A stretch of DNA of 64,000 nt from assembly GCA_964023205.1 (NCBI GenBank), contig OZ026844.1, positions 37,137,963-37,201,962 of the forward strand, read 5' to 3'. The DNA is from Lutraria lutraria (Eukaryota; Mollusca; Bivalvia; Venerida; Mactridae). The position numbers were made by a program, and so were the translations under genes. The notes beneath the pieces were generated by a model. The model saw only the letters and a program-made list of their open reading frames with translations, was not told the DNA's origin and did not search any database. Below are positions 63,167 through 64,000 of this stretch, piece after piece (position 1 is the stretch's first letter; each line of letters opens with the position of its first letter).

Positions 63167-64000
63167 GTGAGTTACATCTTTCTATTTGATAAATATTTTA
63201 AAATTCTTAGAATGCTGACGTCTTAACACTGTGCCTGTGGAGACGCCGTATTAGTTAAGAGTTTTTACTTTATCTTACGATGTTTTTTTGGTCATCATCG
63301 ACTGTTTCTATAGCGATCAATGTGGAGAATGTAACATTTATTTATGGAGGTTAATACTGGTACAGAATCCAGGAATACTAGATAGAAGTTGATACCCATC
63401 CGTAAACATTCAAAACTGTTTGCATAACTATTTGTAAAACCTGAACAGTTTATAAATATGTCTATTTATTAGATGTTACTGAGGCCACTTTTAAATTTGA
63501 TATGTTGATTGTGGTGTATGTGTGGATGGAATTTAATATGTTGATTGTGGTGTATGTGTGGATGGAATTTAGTATGTTGATTGTGGTGTATGTGTGGATG
63601 GAATTTAGTCTTTTTGTCTACTCGTATTCTGTCACAATGATCGGGCAAGTTTATTGGTTAACGGCTTCAAGATGTCATTTGGAATAGATTGAGTTAAATA
63701 ATTTATATTCTTGCATATCTTTGTAGCAATACATGTATACTTACATTAGGAATACTACGATTTCACGCATTCTGGCAGGCATTTTAATAAATAAAATTTT
63801 GAAAAGTCATTATATTAAATGATAAACAAAATTACATTTATTTGTTAGCATTAATTTATATCATACCATGTAGTGTTAGGCATCCTGTTAGTAATATACA
63901 ATAATCATGGTTACTGACCAGCTGAAGATTTTGTTATCAAATCTCACTATTTTGATTAAAAATCCAAAAATAATGCAAAACGGTTCTATCTCTTCGTTAT
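63167..64000. other. First intron of the signal-peptide gene (inferred)
   Basis: AT-rich, holds the 36-bp tandem repeat at 63502. No second exon is recognised before the window ends. Confidence 0.5.
63502..63609. repeat. 36-bp tandem repeat, 3 copies
   Basis: Unit ATGTTGATTGTGGTGTATGT plus GTGGATGGAATTTART. Three near-identical copies; because 36 is a multiple of three the repeat is open in frame, but there is no evidence that it is coding. Confidence 0.93.

Noticed and set aside
63502..63687. ORF with repeated MLIVVYVWMEF
   Set aside because: Created by a 36-bp tandem repeat in an intron; the open frame follows from the unit length being a multiple of three.

Overview
This is a strongly AT-rich animal nuclear window with GT-AG introns and dense short interspersed repeats. 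The repeat families (tRNA-headed SINEs, elements starting AGCTCAC and ending in GGGCCAT hairpins, TATACCC and TATGCTCCC repeats) look like those of bivalve molluscs. I infer a bivalve or a close lophotrochozoan; no species can be named from sequence alone.

Positions 1-40245 (+ strand) hold most of one gene that I recognise as SLMAP (sarcolemmal membrane-associated protein, a STRIPAK subunit). The first half of the FHA domain lies upstream of the window. From the second half of FHA onward, 26 coding exons can be chained with canonical splice sites and an unbroken frame, giving 889 visible residues and a stop. The order is FHA remainder, conserved post-FHA coil, a long coiled coil, a Ser/Thr-Pro-rich linker, more coiled coil, and a C-terminal membrane tail anchor in a short last exon (40147-40245). 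The middle of the coiled coil is built from a run of exons of exactly 63 nt, all bounded by phase-1 introns, each encoding a 21-residue (three-heptad) unit. The introns carry a 1.3 kb minisatellite, a hAT-like element with perfect 8-bp target duplications, pogo/Tigger-like, Harbinger-like and other inverted-repeat elements, SINEs, and hairpin-capped elements with internal tandem repeats.

Positions 40246-49353 contain the probable SLMAP 3' UTR, intergenic DNA, three very short palindromes (two flanked by 7-bp direct repeats), and a putative upstream exon and leader of the next gene.

Positions 49354-57917 (+) encode a complete 438-residue NEK-like serine/threonine kinase in 12 coding exons. 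It has an N-terminal kinase domain with all catalytic motifs and a C-terminal region I do not recognise.

Positions 57918-62870 are 3' UTR and intergenic sequence with a full SINE bearing 12-bp target duplications, a decayed LINE reverse-transcriptase end on the minus strand, and a MITE. At 63099-63166 a third + strand gene begins with a signal-peptide exon behind CCAAT, E-box and TATA motifs; the rest of it is beyond the window.

No operon-like or prokaryotic system is present. SLMAP and the kinase are ordinary neighbouring spliced genes with no visible functional link. The most unusual structures are the 63-nt exon array and the 36-40 bp palindromes that look like minimal mobile elements.
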